The translations under genes and the position numbers were made by a program. DNA of 64,000 nucleotides, taken from assembly GCA_948099385.1 (NCBI GenBank), contig CANUEZ040000068.1, positions 392,001-456,000 of the forward strand, given 5' to 3'. Positions 22,177 to 36,749 of the stretch are shown here, piece by piece. Under the pieces are notes generated by a model that did not search any database, was not told where the DNA came from, and saw only the letters and a list, made by a program, of their open reading frames with translations. Every line of letters begins with the position of its first letter. Positions within the stretch are counted from its first letter, which is position 1. The stretch comes from Fasciola hepatica (lineage: Eukaryota > Platyhelminthes > Trematoda > Plagiorchiida > Fasciolidae).

Positions 22177-22500
22177 GTGGAGAAAATAAATCCAAAATAG
22201 TGTCCAGAAAATGGTCATTTTCTCAGCCCGATCCAGGTCGCTACAAAACCCAATGTTGTATGCACACACAGAGTTCATTACTAGGCAGTTTGAGATAACA
22301 GGAAATTGAAATATCGTGTTGGACTGTCTCCTTGTGAAGCTTTGGGACCGGCAGAGTAGGCAAAGCCCAAACCACTTAGATTAAATGCCAGTGAGTCCAC
22401 GGCCAGGATCATTATTTCGTCGCCTACCCACAGTTCAGGTTTATCCGAGTCAAGGGCCTGAAACGTTTACCAGTTAGCACAAATTTCTGTCTCCATGTTA
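22177..22500 (-). repeat. Repeat flanking the gypsy element, copy 2
   Basis: It shares ordered blocks with 17396-17760, including GTCC.GAAAATG, GATCCAGGTCGCTACAA and GACCGGCAGAGTAGG. It is in the same orientation as copy 1. The two copies bracket the gypsy element, about 4.8 kb apart. They are not its LTRs, because the probable 3' LTR lies inside copy 1's boundary. Confidence 0.55.
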
Positions 22501-23939
22501 TGGATTTTCACACAAGTTTTGTTCTGATCTAGAACATCTAAGCTTTTCAATTCATCCATTGATACACGAAAACTCGTGAAATACTTTACAATTCATAGAC
22601 CGTGGTTATCCAGAGCCAGGTCATTTATAGGTTGATACTCATACTGGAAAATTGCTAGTCATATCCGCATCCTAACCGCATCTCGCATGGTAAATTCAGA
22701 CTTATTTTCACTTCATTGCAAGCAATCACGAACACTTCCAACACAACAGAATGCAGCCTGGGCACCAAATGAGTGCAATATTTTGTCTTCCTTAATTGTT
22801 TGGTAAAGGATTTATATTGTAATCTTATGCAAAATCTTTTCCAGTGAGACCCTTGACGGTTGAGAATACATTCCACTTGGATTCGCATGACCCAACTGCT
22901 CTCAAACATTCTAGGTTATTTGCACTCACTGTAGCATACTCCACTTCCCGAATGAAATTCCAAAACACGGTTTTATAATCGGTACAGCCTTAGCAATTGG
23001 CAGTGTCCAAAATCAACACCGCTTAACGGAGATCGAAGTGTTTAAATGACTACAGTAACACTGATAATTAGATGGATTTGCTCCTAAAACCTAAAGATTT
23101 ACAAAGGACCGGATGGGTGTTGCACTCTACCTCTGTTGCCTTGAATGGGTTTCTGGTCCGAAGCCAATCAGCCTATGACTTCGTGCATGACCTTTTTCAC
23201 AAACTAATAGGAAGGAGGTAGATCGCATTTTTATGACAGTGATTTTCAGTAGAGGAGTGCCGGTGGGGTCTGTGGATCTGTCTACGCCGTTCCATATCGG
23301 TCGAAATATGTATCATATAGCCATACACGAGTTTACCGTTTTTCACCTTGGTTACCGTAACGACTGTTATGTCACTAAATCGAGGCACATTTCAGTAGAA
23401 TCTTCCTGTTAAAAACGTCAAACACATGGATCTTTGTTCAGAACAGATGGCACTAGAGCTCACTAAAATTCCACACAGGCTGGAAATTATCTCCTCAAAA
23501 CATGCCTATGCACACCATATGCCTAACCACTGTAATAAGTAACGACGCTCAAACTTTACTGAGCAATTTTTCGATGCTGTTGGATTTTGTTGGAACAAAA
23601 GATTGCGCATAGCTCACAACAACTCTTCTTTAAGGAACTTGGCTTCATAGCGATATTGGGAATGACATTGTTGCATTTGGTGTTTTTACCAGATATTGTG
23701 TGGATTGTTTTGAATATTATGACAAGCGAAGTGGAGGAGTTATTATGTATACCAACACTATTCGTTGTAAACAAGTCAGAACGGTTAGTACCAATTCCAT
23801 AGTTTTCATTACCTATTTCCTGAACGAATGTGAACCCAAGATGTTGAGCGATTCCGCTCATTTCTGCAAATAAGTGTATATAATTTCCCTGACTGTTCAA
23901 CTATAGACAATTATAATTTGTTGACTCAGTTTCACAGTA
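22501..23939. other. Unassigned stretch
   Basis: No element or domain recognised. Overlapping frames on both strands at 23556-23900 are of similar length and lack motifs. Confidence 0.5.
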
Positions 23940-25800
23940 TTCTCCGAACTACAATAATATTTCATTGTCTATAGTTGCCGGTGATTTTAATCCATTTGAT
24001 GTTATCTTTATTTCCCCTTCAGTATGGTTAACACCTATTTCCAACTGGACTGGAAGCATTTTTGGTCTTCCTTTCAGTTACCAACATGCGTCTTCCCCAC
24101 TCAGAGTCGTGCTCCTTCAGACTCCTAGGACCAAGCAATATTCTTTACCTCATCCAAGATCTAGGGCCGTATCACACATACGAGCTTCACACGAGGCCGT
24201 GATCACCTAGTTATAAATAGACTTATTGGTATTGAAGACATTTTGAAGCTACGGAGAAACGATTAAGCGGAACAGAATTCTCTGTATCCTCAAACGCAAA
24301 TCTTCCGGTCTCCTGGGGCCATCGCATGGAATATTTGATTTTCCGTTTTAATCTCAGCTGGCCATTTGAAACTTTGAACTGATTTTCTATCATCACTCTC
24401 TCAACTTGAGAAGCTTCAGAGCAAAAAGAAAAATATGTTTAAAAAGCATAACCCCAGCCGTTAGGTTTCTTATGAAATTATTCAAAACTGAGTTACACCG
24501 CTGCAGTTCTATCTACAAGCGTTATCCCCCAGACAGCAAAAGCCATCATGATACATAGAAGGTCTAACTGATGGCTCGTCTGCATGAAAATCTGCTACTT
24601 TTGATGTTGGCGAGCTCAGCAATTCATCCAGCATAGCAGTAGTATTTTTCGTTCCTAAATAGGACAGAAAACACTATTCATATTGGGAGAAGTGGTCACA
24701 GTCACCAATCGTTCCAACACAAACTAAGAGTTCGTACTTGCATCAAGTAGTCTGTCTTTTGATTGGCTGACTGGTGATACAACCAGCTACATCTTGATGG
24801 GAATCACTTCGAGTCTTATCGAATCGCCACCTTGTTGGTTGTGAAGTCGCTGACTCTAAAACTGATCTGGATTCTGGACGGGTGCTGGTATACTGACAGC
24901 CAACTGTGCCTGGCCGTATATCGATCATGAGTCGGCACATACCCACACATCAGGAACCTCCATTTTAAATCCCCACTGTAGACGTCTACAAAGAAGTGCT
25001 CTTCCTTGACTCTGTTAAGTCATCCTTAATGGACGGACTCGACCCTATAGTGCTCAAGGAGTGTGAAGTTACCCTAAATTTTATTCATTGTGGGATTTTC
25101 AACCAATGTCTGAAGGACAATTATTTCAGACTGCTGGATGGTAACAACTATAACTCTTATGCCTCAAGATGTCTCTTCTGAATCCTTTCCCAATGCGAGT
25201 ATCTCTGTCTCCTATGAAGTTACCGAAAGAATAGTTCTCCAACGACTGAATGAAAATTTATCTTGTTTTAGATCCTGATCAGTTTTCTTAGCAAAAATCA
25301 CGGTGTTCCCCGGATGCCCACGCCATCTTGACATATCACATTCTTCCAGAGCCCGAAAAGAGAAGCAAAGCCCTAAGAATATGCTCTTTATACTACAGTG
25401 ATCCATTCAACTGCTTCGACGGGAACAAGCTGTTTTCCCTTATCTTCCTCTTCGGTACTGAATATCCACTTGTTTCTCTGTTCGCAGAACACTTTCACAA
25501 TCGCCAACAGTTCACTCGTTACAACAAAAAAACCTATTCTCTTACCAACGGTGGTGATCGCAAAATGGCTGTATTTTCCGTTTATCTCTTCAGCACAGAT
25601 TTCTGCTATTCATGAACAGAAAACTCCTCTTATAAAAATGCTGCCAATGTTTTGTTTGGTATGCCGCACACTGCTGGTTTTACTTTTTCCACAGACCGAA
25701 AAGTTATCACTCAAATTTCGTATTGCTCTCATGCTTATAACTTAGGCCCTAACACAATTAAATATGGTGACCGTGGAACACACTCATCGGTGGATAATGG
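23940..25800 (+). mobile_element. CR1/Jockey-type LINE fragment B (endonuclease to RT)
   Basis: The frame at 23965-24210 begins with SIVAGDFNPFDVIF, the catalytic GDFN box of the APE-type endonuclease that nicks target DNA. A PLRVVLLQTPRTKQYS-type segment follows, and a second frame reads SRAPSDS with DQAIF. That is the S-D-H-A-type end of the domain, with His changed. Scraps of the linker follow. At 24996-25181 the RT N-terminal phrase DGLDPIVLKEC and FNQCLKD appears; the family usually has GPDG here. Further degraded RT frames run to about 25750. Many stops interrupt it. It is the same family as fragment D at 61.6 kb. Confidence 0.75.
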
Positions 25801-26214
25801 GAATGAAATAGAAGACTGCTGTGCATTACCCAAGTATTTAATTCTAATTTTTCTCTTGAAGGGGTGCTTACGGTTAAGTAAAGTTTGAATATTCACCCTA
25901 CTTTGAGCAAAAGCAATTCTTTGAATTGACGTGAAAAAACTCCTCAGTCAGTGAATTTGTTCCTCAGGATTATTTTCTGGTTCTTTCGTGTCATTATCTA
26001 CTCCAACTCGGGTCATATCAAGCAGGCTAATATTTGTTTGCCTTTGGTTATCAAAATTCACAAGTCACATTATCCTCTTCTTGCCTAAAATATCAATCGC
26101 CATACTTGCTTTGGACCATACGCTCATCGCTAGGTTTGTCATTCAATCAAAATAGTTTAAACAACTGTAACTTCATTTATGATATATGGAGCTTATCGAT
26201 GAATAAACATTCTT
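25801..26214. other. Unassigned stretch
   Basis: Nothing recognised; possibly the remaining 3' part of LINE B, too diverged to read. Confidence 0.4.
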
Positions 26215-26372
26215 AGAACTGCACTGTGATTCTTCAAAAGTTATTTTTGGGTTAGCATGCGTAATCTTCAAAACGGAGACTCATGGTCCTAAGTAGGCAT
26301 TTTCGAAATGAGTAGTATACTGTTGTAACTGGATGGCAGGACAAATTTTCCCCGGAAACAAACGACTGGTCT
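26215..26372 (+). repeat. ~300-bp dispersed repeat, copy A (partial)
   Basis: It aligns with 37035-37160. Shared blocks are GTAATCTTCAAAACG versus TTAATCTTCAGAACG, CATGGTCC.AA, ATTTTCGA.ATGA, and GGCAGGACAAATTTTCCCC versus GACAGGAAAAATTTCCCCC. The copy stops after the CCCC block, so only about half the unit is present. Confidence 0.65.
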
Positions 26373-29300
26373 ATTATTCGAATTTTCCACATTTTCACTT
26401 GTCTTTTGGACCTGTTGATCGTCAGACTCGCATCAATGCACACATACAAACCGATACACAAAAGGCAAGAGTATTTGATTGCACGATACTTCTTTGGGCA
26501 TTTTGCTACATGTTTACTAGTGCGTATTGCAGGTGGGGCAATCGCTTTTGGAATCCTTCGAGTATGTTACTGGCAGCTACCGTGCACTGGTGGCCTAAAG
26601 GCCACTCAACACAGGATAATTTCATAGAATGAAGGTTGCACAATCACATATGTTATCACTAAGGAGGAAATGAGAACAACCTCAGGTAACGCGCTTGGCG
26701 GCATCTCATCTGCAATACTGCCTTCATCACATAGCACACTCAACCCCACTCCCCATGTGACAATCTTTGTTTAAAGATGCAGTGGATGTTGGAGTCACAA
26801 ATAGAACTAATTATCGGTCTAGTCTAATTATTCACTTCATTATGATCTAAACTCTTTGAACACTTTTCTGTTTGAATTTTTTAATCCCCTTCCAGTGTCC
26901 ACCCCATTCTGCCTACTGTTAGACATTTGAGTATTAAGTTACAAAACTCACCCCAGATGAGAGTGATATTTATTTTTGTCCATACTTTAATCAAAGTACA
27001 ACAAGTTGCAAATCAAAATACGATAAACCAAGGGTTCTTTCTATTTGCGGAGGAAACGACTTTTCGAGTATTTTGACCAACACAGCTCAGACATAGTTGA
27101 CTGAAGAACACCAATGCGTCAGATTGCATCCAGGGTGGAGAAATGTATGTTAACAGGGAGTGAGAAAATTATCACTTAATTGGTCGTAAAGCCTAATAAA
27201 ATCAGCTTAAACGTGCATCCAAATTTTATATTGAATTACAGAAGTAAAATAGTAATATAGCGCAGCTAGTGGGGAAAAAATATTTAAAACCCTATAGTTA
27301 GTATTTTGAAGAACTCTATTTTTCATTGGTAATATACTTCAAACCAAATTATTGGACAACCATACTGATGGATGAGCATGCATTTTGGAAAACCAATGAA
27401 TAAATGAAAGGAGAAGGACTAGTTGCTCTACAGGTTATGAGATTGCATGCTGCGATAGGTATTCACCTGAGAAATGTTGGACAGCAAGGAAGGTAATAGA
27501 TTAGTCAAGATATATGGTCCTTAGATCAAACCAAGATGAACTCGGTTAGGCAGAGTAACTAAGCCTTTATTGATTCACTTAGAATGATTAAAACCAATGT
27601 TTTCGTTCATCACATTTACCTTCTTCAACCCAATATGCGGGTTTTTATTTCCCAAATACGTTTGCGTGACGAAAAGTCTAAAATCTGTTTTGCCAGTGTT
27701 GCTGAAGTCTTTCGAAATATATACTTATTTTAACCACAACGCAGTTTCCATCTTCCAATGATATCCTCTCAGTCTATCTGTGATCATGAAGGGAACTTCA
27801 CTGACTTCATCACTTTCGTTCACTTAAAATGTTAGAGCCAATCATTCGACATGGTTATGCCTAATTTTTAGGTTGTCGAACTTTACGAGTTACTCACTGC
27901 AGTTACAAATATTAAACAAGATCACTAACTGCCGTTTGAACTACATTTTGTTGACGTCCATTATTATGCCTGGTAACCCATTCAAACAGGGGCCACCGTG
28001 GGTCCCAAGCGCGAAGAATTTGAGGACGGTTGATGTGGCTTTTTTCAACATCTAGAGCACAGAAGCACAAGAGAACAAAGGAGTGGCATTTTGCAAAACT
28101 TTGTCAAAATATCCGAAACGGATACTCCATGAACGACGGGATAACCTTCGCCATGACAAACTCGATCTCTTTAAACTTCAGTTGTATCTCTTGTTATGAA
28201 CATTAATTACCACATTTTGATTTCAAGTCGCGTGAAACTATATAGCTGAACTATAATATATTATTTTTTCTTACTTCATTCTTCAGAATGCTGATCCGAA
28301 ACAATGAAATGCATCATATCCAGTGGTACACAGTCCCTCTGGTTGTGTTTGAATGTCAGTATGGGATAATTTATCCCTGTTCACATCAACCATTCCTTAC
28401 TTAGACGCAACATCTGATGAGAGGTACTTAGCGTGTTCACGGGATTATAAGAATAATATCTGTAACCACCAAAAACAGGAGGATGTTTTTCAATCTGTTG
28501 CGTTCCTGGGTTGATGATGCTATATTCTCCCAGGGAGACTGCTACATTTTAGGCATTTCATCATGAGGCGATTTTTCGTCTTCAAGTTCAAGTTAGATTA
28601 GTGAACCTACATGATCTTTTCCTGCTGGATGATTTGCCATTATTTTGGTTATTAGTGTTCTCTCTTTCACCTATTATGTGAGTTGATGGTCGTTGACACC
28701 GTGTCGACTGAAATGTTTGTTTGCTGTCAGTTCGTACAGATCGGTCCGTAGGCCGCACTGTTTTATGCATAGTTTCTGCATAGATACCAACGCTTACGAA
28801 TCCATCTGGGATGGAAAATTTGTTAGAACCAAAAGTAGAGAATGCTTTTTATTGATTACACGAAGGTCCATAGTAAAAGTGACTGACGGACTCGGTTCAA
28901 AGGTACATAAATGTTGGAAAATCAGATAGTTCCAGTCATGAAGACCGAAATGCAATCAGGGAAGGAAAATGGCCCTGCATTGGAGAACATAACTAGAAAT
29001 TAGCCTTCTTGCAACTCACAAATCGATAACGAGAGAAGTTTATTCATGAGCTGATTGTGCAATATGGCTCAGGCCTAAGAATGTTTTTCTTATAGAAAGA
29101 ACTGCTTGCTCTTCAGGTTCCGACAGAAACTCCCACCGTGTACGCTTCTCTTTCCTTCTTTCATTGTTGCGCACACGGATCTATTATGATGCATATACTT
29201 TGGGGAAAGGGAATCCAGTGATTACTGCTTGTCCTTGATAAAAAGGCAACTCTGAAATCTTGTTATTCACCAACCACAGGCAACCTTATCATCAATGTGC

Positions 29301-32300
29301 GAATAATTAAACAAAATAATCGCGTAATCATTATTCCTCGATCGTGATCCCAAGAATGAAACTTCCAAAAAGGATTTGAGATTGAATATGTTAGTTTTCC
29401 AATAAATTTGGATATCGGTCGCTTGTAGGTCTTGCAACGTCATCCGACGCGTCTCTTTATTTTAGGCAACTAATGAGCACATTTGCTCGGGCTTTTTCAA
29501 CGCTATCACTGGTCAATTGTATTGGGTCTATGCAAGTTTTCAGACTCTAATCAGTTTGCATACAATAAGCGATTTGATAAGATCACGATGGGATGCATGA
29601 CAAGGAAGCCTTCTTTAAAATTCACCGGGTTTATCTAATACGTTTATGGGTTAGCTGCTTTCAACTTTGTGTGTTTTGCCGATCAGGATCCAGTTTGTGG
29701 GGGTGTTTTTGGAGCTGAAAACGATACTGCACTACATATGCTTGAGCAAATCATAACTGCACCGAGTACTTTCGAATAACGTTCTCTGCATGACCTCTTT
29801 TGGCTGGCAGATAATGCGCTCAGTAATACTGTTCATCGAAGCACTCGAGCAAGTAGTTCATGAGTGATACCCATCGTACAGATGTAGAACCCCTGAATCT
29901 CTGCGAATTGAGACCAAATAATGAATTCATTCAATCTGCCGGCCTGATAAATGGAGCACGGTGTCACCTTCATCCAGTTTATGAGGATGAAAGGAAGACA
30001 ATTTGACAAGTGCCAGCATTTTTCCTACTCTTCCCGACTGCCGACGCAATCAATTCCAGTAACATATACGGTGCAGTGTAGGGAAGCAAGGCAGTATAGC
30101 AAACTGGATTGAATGCACTTACAGTGCTTTCGGTGGGGACAGCGAAGTCTGCTGAGTTAGTGCCAACGTAAACCAATATCTTATGTCAACCGTTTTTGGT
30201 GCACAAAGCTTGGGCTGTTGCTTTCTAATGAAAAGCAATATGATGACTGTACAGGATTTTAGTCCAGAAATTGCGAAACTCGCAGGGGAAAGAGCCCCAT
30301 TTTTTAAGACAGAGAACAATGGCTCACTTTACTAAGCAAACTCAAATTGTGGTCAAACCGAACACAGAATCAATAAAGTCAAGAAAAGCTTCAAGATACC
30401 CAAGCAACAATAGACAGGAGAAGTTTGAGACAGCAATACAGGAACGAGTGCAGTAGCCTACAAAATGGGTCCTCATTTATGGGAGCCTTTTGGCCAATCA
30501 GCAGACAGAGATAATGATTCGAGGTAACGCACACACAAGCGCGGATGAAAAACGAAGCGGATTACCGTGGTTATCAGAAAGAGCGAAATCAGCGGGGAAC
30601 GGCCAAGTCCAATCGTTCACTTCCATGAGACCAACGGCAGGGGAGGAAGGTTACCTAAACGAACAACGGTTAGAATCATGAGAATTGGGTTATATCGACA
30701 CTTGTTGTAGAAAGAAGACTGGAAAGAACTGCTTTAGGCAATATGACTGGACGACAATTATTACGCGGTGGAGGAAGCCAGGGGTATGATCGCCATGAAA
30801 TGCATGAAAAAGAAATAAACAGATTGGTCAAATCAAGATTACTTTAGGATTGGGAGAGTAGGACCTTGACTGAACCAATTTCACGCAGGTCCTTGACATG
30901 GCAAGCCTAATTTCTCTGTCCAAGTTCAATAATTCTTTGCAATGGCTGTGGGATGTGTTTGTGGTTGTTGGCCGGATGATCAGTAAACACAGTGTCGAAG
31001 ATTTTTCCTCTTCATTTTTCTACATATCCTTGCTTATCAACTCATCTTCTGTTTTACTACGTCACGCTGCTTGTCACTATCTGACTATAACGGCTGTTGC
31101 TCATTGATGCTACTTTATTTTCCACTTTGATTCTTGGATTGTTTGACCAAAATGACCGCTAATGTTATTCTTTTTATGCATTTGAAAACTGTTAAATGTA
31201 CAGTTCCGTGCCGTCAACTACTGGTTGTTTAATATATCTACGACTGATATTTGATATTCTACTAAATACTCGGGTCAGACGAGTTCTTTATTGCCATTCT
31301 CGTATGATCGCGCTGACCAGCGAGACCGAGTAAGTAAAGTTGACTATTGGTGTTGGGCCGCGCGTGACTCAAACTTAGTTTTATAACCCTGAATCAATAA
31401 TTTCAACGAATGAATTCCATGGAGGTTTTTACTAGTCGAAGAAACGGTCAATTTGTCATTATCTATCGCCCCAGAGAATATCCTTATCGATTTTGACAGG
31501 CACTTTAGTACGAATTCCGACACCGTTTGAGTGAAGCAGCTATCGTTTTGCCAAATTACACCTCATTACAGGAGCTAGGAAACTGATGTACATTATTAGC
31601 AGCTGATAAACAGGCTCACTATTCTGTCAGTTCAGTACCATCGGATATTTCCCAGTTGACGATCCGCGGTCAACTGTTTCACCAACCGTTCTTTTATTCC
31701 AGTCACTGTTTTCTGCCTCTTTCTTTTCAGTATTTATATCTTGAGATATTTTTTTCGTATGGGAATTTCGACTTATGAACCATCAATACCCCATGCTAGG
31801 TCACGCATATCTAAGTTCACATCACTTCGATACTTCTATGGGTTTCATGTAAGGGAGCTTCATGACTAATAACGAGAGTGAATACGTGTCCGCGGATGAA
31901 TTTCTGATATACTAAGTCTACCAAATAATGCAATGTCTTCAGAACACGTGTGTCACTCTTGTCCATGCCACATCGATTTTGTGAAGTATTATCTAGCCCC
32001 TGAGTATACCCCTCTTCTTTAAGAGAATGCTATGGATGCATTCGTTTATTCGCTATGAATTGTGGAATCGGAGGGGGAGTAGATTTTCAAGAAATAATTT
32101 CTTATTTATTCGTTTCATTCTTTATAACAATGAACAACAGAATGAAAATAACTGAGTATCAGTGGACTCATATTTATTGCATCAACTCGCAAGGAAAAAT
32201 ATATTTTATAAGCTATTCTGTTGCCTTATAAGATTCTGCATTCATGTCCATGAAGGTACCTTGTGTGAGGTACTAGAAATCTGCAGAAGAATAACAAAAA

Positions 32301-35300
32301 CAATGTTGCTCATTTATTTTCCTTTATTCCACAAGGTGTTCATACAAGAATAGGGCTATTTGACGGATATCGAGCATCACCGTACTTATGCATCAACCAT
32401 TCAGGTTAGAGCTGTACTGTTTATGTCTGAAAAATCGGGACCTCTTCAAAGTATTTTCACTGCAAGGGTTATCGTGAATTTCACTTGTACTACATCTTTA
32501 AATAATCCACATGATATTGCTGGACGGCATGCACAGAAAGGAAAATAAGGTATCAAAAATTGCTGGCTGTCATAGAGGACAACATCCTAATAAACTTAAC
32601 TCAGTTATTAGCGTCAGTCGCGGAAGAGAACGCGGTGGTTTTATAATTATAAACACGTCTTCAAGGTAAGAAGATAGGGCTCCAAACCTGGTCGTGGTAG
32701 AGGATATCCAAAACTGATGAGCTCTAACAGAGAAAAACTCCAGTCTGGTGCTTGTGAGTGCATAGTGTTAGATAACCCGAAGTATGTGCGTGAAGAGCGG
32801 AATCTAAAAGACAGTAAGTTAAGAATGTATGGCAGTCTCACACACAGCTCGCAAGTAAATGCACCATGTTCGGAAAAATAAGATGCAGAGTGAGTATTAT
32901 TAGAAATTGGTTGAACAAAATTTTCCGGTAGCTTAAGATGAACTGAATGAAAGTAATTTTCGATCTCCAATGTGTTCGCGTTTTCTGCAGCGCCTACAAA
33001 ACCCTATTTTTACGAATACTCAAATGTTTGAGCTACGTGCTTAACATTGAACAATCATTTAGATAAAGCATTTAGAGAATTTCCCCCACCAACGAAATTG
33101 TTAACACGAATGCTAAACACCATCAAGACCCTGTAAAAGTGAGAGCAAATGACGGTTGTGTAAAACAATAGATGTAACTATTATAAAGCTTTTGATAAAC
33201 AGTGTGTAAAAGTTATTCCTTTTTCCTTAAGAAAACCATTTCTGTTGGCGAAGACAGTACATTTTGTTACTCATAGTTTAAGAAATGTAAAAATCTGGCA
33301 GTTGTAACACTGTTGAGAAATCCAAACACTGCCGCCCGAAAGAACGGATTTCCTAAAGCAGCATTACAGGAATCAACCATTATTGGGCCTAAATTTCTGG
33401 TTACGGGGAATTAACTGAGTTGTGTGGCTAATCACACATGCTGGAAGCAAACACTACATCTATATGTGATCTTATAATTCATTCTCTAAAATATCTGATA
33501 CAGAGCAAAATAAGACTTTTTAAACACTGATGAGTATGAAAATATACTTGCTTACTGCTTTTAATTCGTTTGAGCTATTATCTGGATGTGATATAAATTT
33601 CGAGTGAAGTAATTACATTTGCACAGAGAATTTCCAATGACTTATTGTTGGGTGGACTCGGACACAACAACGTGATGTAAATGCTGCTGGACAAAATCAT
33701 CCTTGCCAGCGCTGCTACGTAAACCTGAAACAGGGTAAAGGATGTACCGTTTGTAGTAAATGGAAATAAACAGGGTTTTGGGACTTTACAAGCCCATTTC
33801 GAAATGCCCAGTCGAGTTACTAATTTATTGCTCGAACAATAGATTACATTTCCGTTTCACGGTAATGCAAACATTAACAATAAAACGCTGTGAGTGTTAT
33901 CGGAGAAATACTCACCAAAACAAAGTATGTAACCGTATCATAACTGAAGCAAGTTCCCAGATCGGCTGCATAATATTTCTCACACTGATCACCTCTATGT
34001 AATTTTGTCAGCTTTTTGCATAAAATTCCACCTCAAAGTCGTTTATATTTGCGCGAGTTTACTGTTCAGCCAGCATGCTCCAGTTTGCGACCTGTGCCTT
34101 CAGGAAGTTGTTTTCTGAATCACTCGTGACAGCTTGGGTCAAGAAATGCAGATGTGGTGGACAGCAGATGGCTGCTTACTGCCACGGTTAATCAAAAATG
34201 ACTGCGTTCTCACTGATTGCAGGTCAATATTGATCGTTTTCTAATACTTCTCAGACTAATTATATATTCGTTGTTAAAGCATTCACTCAAGCTTCTACGG
34301 TATGTCTGCACAAAAATCCTGGTTATACGGATACTTGGAATACGCTACTATGTGGCAGGAAACTCAAGAAGACTATCGGCAAGATTGTTAGAATGACGAT
34401 CAAAGCATACAACAAAGCCTATTTTCTGGGGTAGAAAAACCTAGGCCTGACTTGGGTATTTTCTAAAAGGAGGCGAACATTCATTTTTGAGCTTCCCTCG
34501 CGTTGTTCCAACCATGACAGAACTACAGTTACAAATCCACACACAAATGCTATACGTTTTACAAACAGACTCAAGTTCATTTTATGATTGTTCTGCCGCA
34601 TTTCATATCCTCGTATTCGAATGAACTTTCCACTGTTAAGTGATTTGGTTCACATAGTAACCTAAAATAAAAATAAGCAAAGTATTTGGGACATATCAAA
34701 CAACTTTGAAAGCAAGTTCATTCACGCCACATAACGTCTTTTCTTTCAAAATTGTAATCATTCAACTGAATTGGGCCAAACACGCCGAACAAATTCAATG
34801 TTTCTCTTTTGTGAAGTACCATTTCTGCTTTTCCCGCTCCATTATTGGATCTCATATTTCCAAGTGTGAGTAGCAAAGTTCCGATTCGGTGAAAGAAGGA
34901 GGCTCTTATTGGCTGGCCATGTTCTACAAAAATATAATGACAACCTTCTACAAGTTTCCTAGAATGCATTTATTCATCCAAAAGGCAAACAGGTGGTTGA
35001 TATCAGAAAACAAAATCAGATTTTTAGACATTCAATTCAAAGTTCAGAAGAAGTTAAGTTGCTGAAAGCAGCACCACAATGAAAAGCCTAGAAGACCTAG
35101 ATTCTCATGGCAAAAAGTATTTGATGATCTTCAATTTATCGCACGTATTTGTAAACTGAGGAATTGGAATTTCATGCTGACTGTCAATAAGAAGTACATT
35201 TCTAGAGAAATAAATTTACCGTTGTTCAAGTATTCACGGAAAAACTAAAAGTGCAACTACGTAGAAGACACTTTCCGGATATGGTGTACAATGGGGCAAC

Positions 35301-36749
35301 TTGTCTGATGAGACGTACTCAATGCATCAGCACTAGTAATCATTGATTTTGAAATCTCTTCCCAAACCACCTGTCTACATTCGATTCAACTGTATCCCGT
35401 TGTTAGCTAGAATCCACTGAACTGACCTGCTGGTTCCAGCAAACGAATCTGATCATGGTCCTCCCGTTCCAAATAAGCGCAACACAAACGGGTTATTTAC
35501 CAATGTCGAAACCTTTTTTACCTTTCGTCACTGTAGCCCATTATCCATTCCGGGAAAAGAAAGCGATCTCAACTAAGTATTATTTCATAATTATGACAGT
35601 GATAGGAGAATTCACAAAGATTTTCACATCAGACCAGAATTGGAACACATCTGGTTCTTCTGATCACGGTTAAGTGATATCGTTCGTTTCATTCTATCAT
35701 AATTCCCGCTATTGTCATTATCAGCGCTCACTTTTCAAGTCCACCTACTGGGGGAATTGCAAGAAGTAAACGGGTAATTACGTGGAACGCAAGCAGAGAT
35801 AATGTGAGTTGTAAATGCCATAGGGCAATGCCAATTCGAAAGTATTCCCGAGTAGATTGCAGCAAATCCAGAATCCAGATGAAAAGGTATCACGTCACAG
35901 AATATAAGATACATTTGATCAATTTCAGTGAAGTCGAATTCCCATTCATTCACCCGTTCTTATTGCAAAATAACACCACTTCATTTCAGGATGGGTTTTG
36001 CGGCCTATTTGGGGGTGCTCATTGGGCTACGTGATCGGCTGCTCCTTCAAAACATGAATCCGGGACAGAATATCATATTATCTACAATGATAACCGCACA
36101 GCTTTTTTCGGTCGCATGAAGATATAAAGCTTAGTATACAAACAACCAGATATAATCATCATGGGGAATAATGAGATGGAACTGATCTCAGCTGATGGGT
36201 AATTCAAAGCTATGTTGATGGTTTCGTGTTAATGTGTTATTTAAAATGTCTCCACGACCAATTCACGTTAGCTCTTCAAATGAAATGGTTTGCCGTATAT
36301 GTTTCTGAAATTTCCACTCAACAGATATTGCTACTTGATCTGAGTGTAAATGGTTCGAGGTGTACGCACTATTAAATTCGAATAATTCGGTAAATTCATC
36401 GGATAAAAGGCGGATTTTACAAGATTATTTATTTTACCTCTGCTATGGCTAAATGAATCATTCTATTTTGCAATTTGAACGGAATTGTAGGTCATCCCAG
36501 GCCTGAGAATGGAACGCAGAGGTTTTACGGTCTCGCCGAAGAACGTGGAACATGTAAGAGTGTCTTACATTAACAGTTTTCCTTCAAAAACTTTCAGTAG
36601 ACAGTCGTCGTTCTATTTTTTTTGATTTTGAATTTAATAAGGTTAAGCTCTTGATCAGTATTACGAACGGAGATTTGTATTCTTATGTACCAAAAGTGTG
36701 ATACGATTCCATAAATATTTATTTTTCCTAGCACGTCACACACCACCAA
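26373..36749. other. Long stretch with no recognised gene
   Basis: About 10 kb in which I recognise no domain, RNA gene or element end. Short frames occur on both strands, such as 28693-28929 (plus), 32647-32970 (minus) and 34718-34969 (minus), all without motifs. A purine-rich interval at 30280-30720 is open in two successive plus frames, with Lys/Arg/Gln/Glu-rich peptides; it could be a gag remnant but has no zinc finger. A hydrophobic frame at about 35988-36119 follows a TTTCAG acceptor but is otherwise unsupported. It is probably intron or intergenic DNA with old repeats. Confidence 0.5.

Noticed and set aside
32717..32745. CTGATGAG followed by a short hairpin and AAAAC, like a hammerhead ribozyme core.
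   Set aside because: The GAAA box and a proper closing stem and cleavage triplet are not in place. Other CTGATGAG words (28410, 33525, 35307, 39125) also lack the rest of the core.
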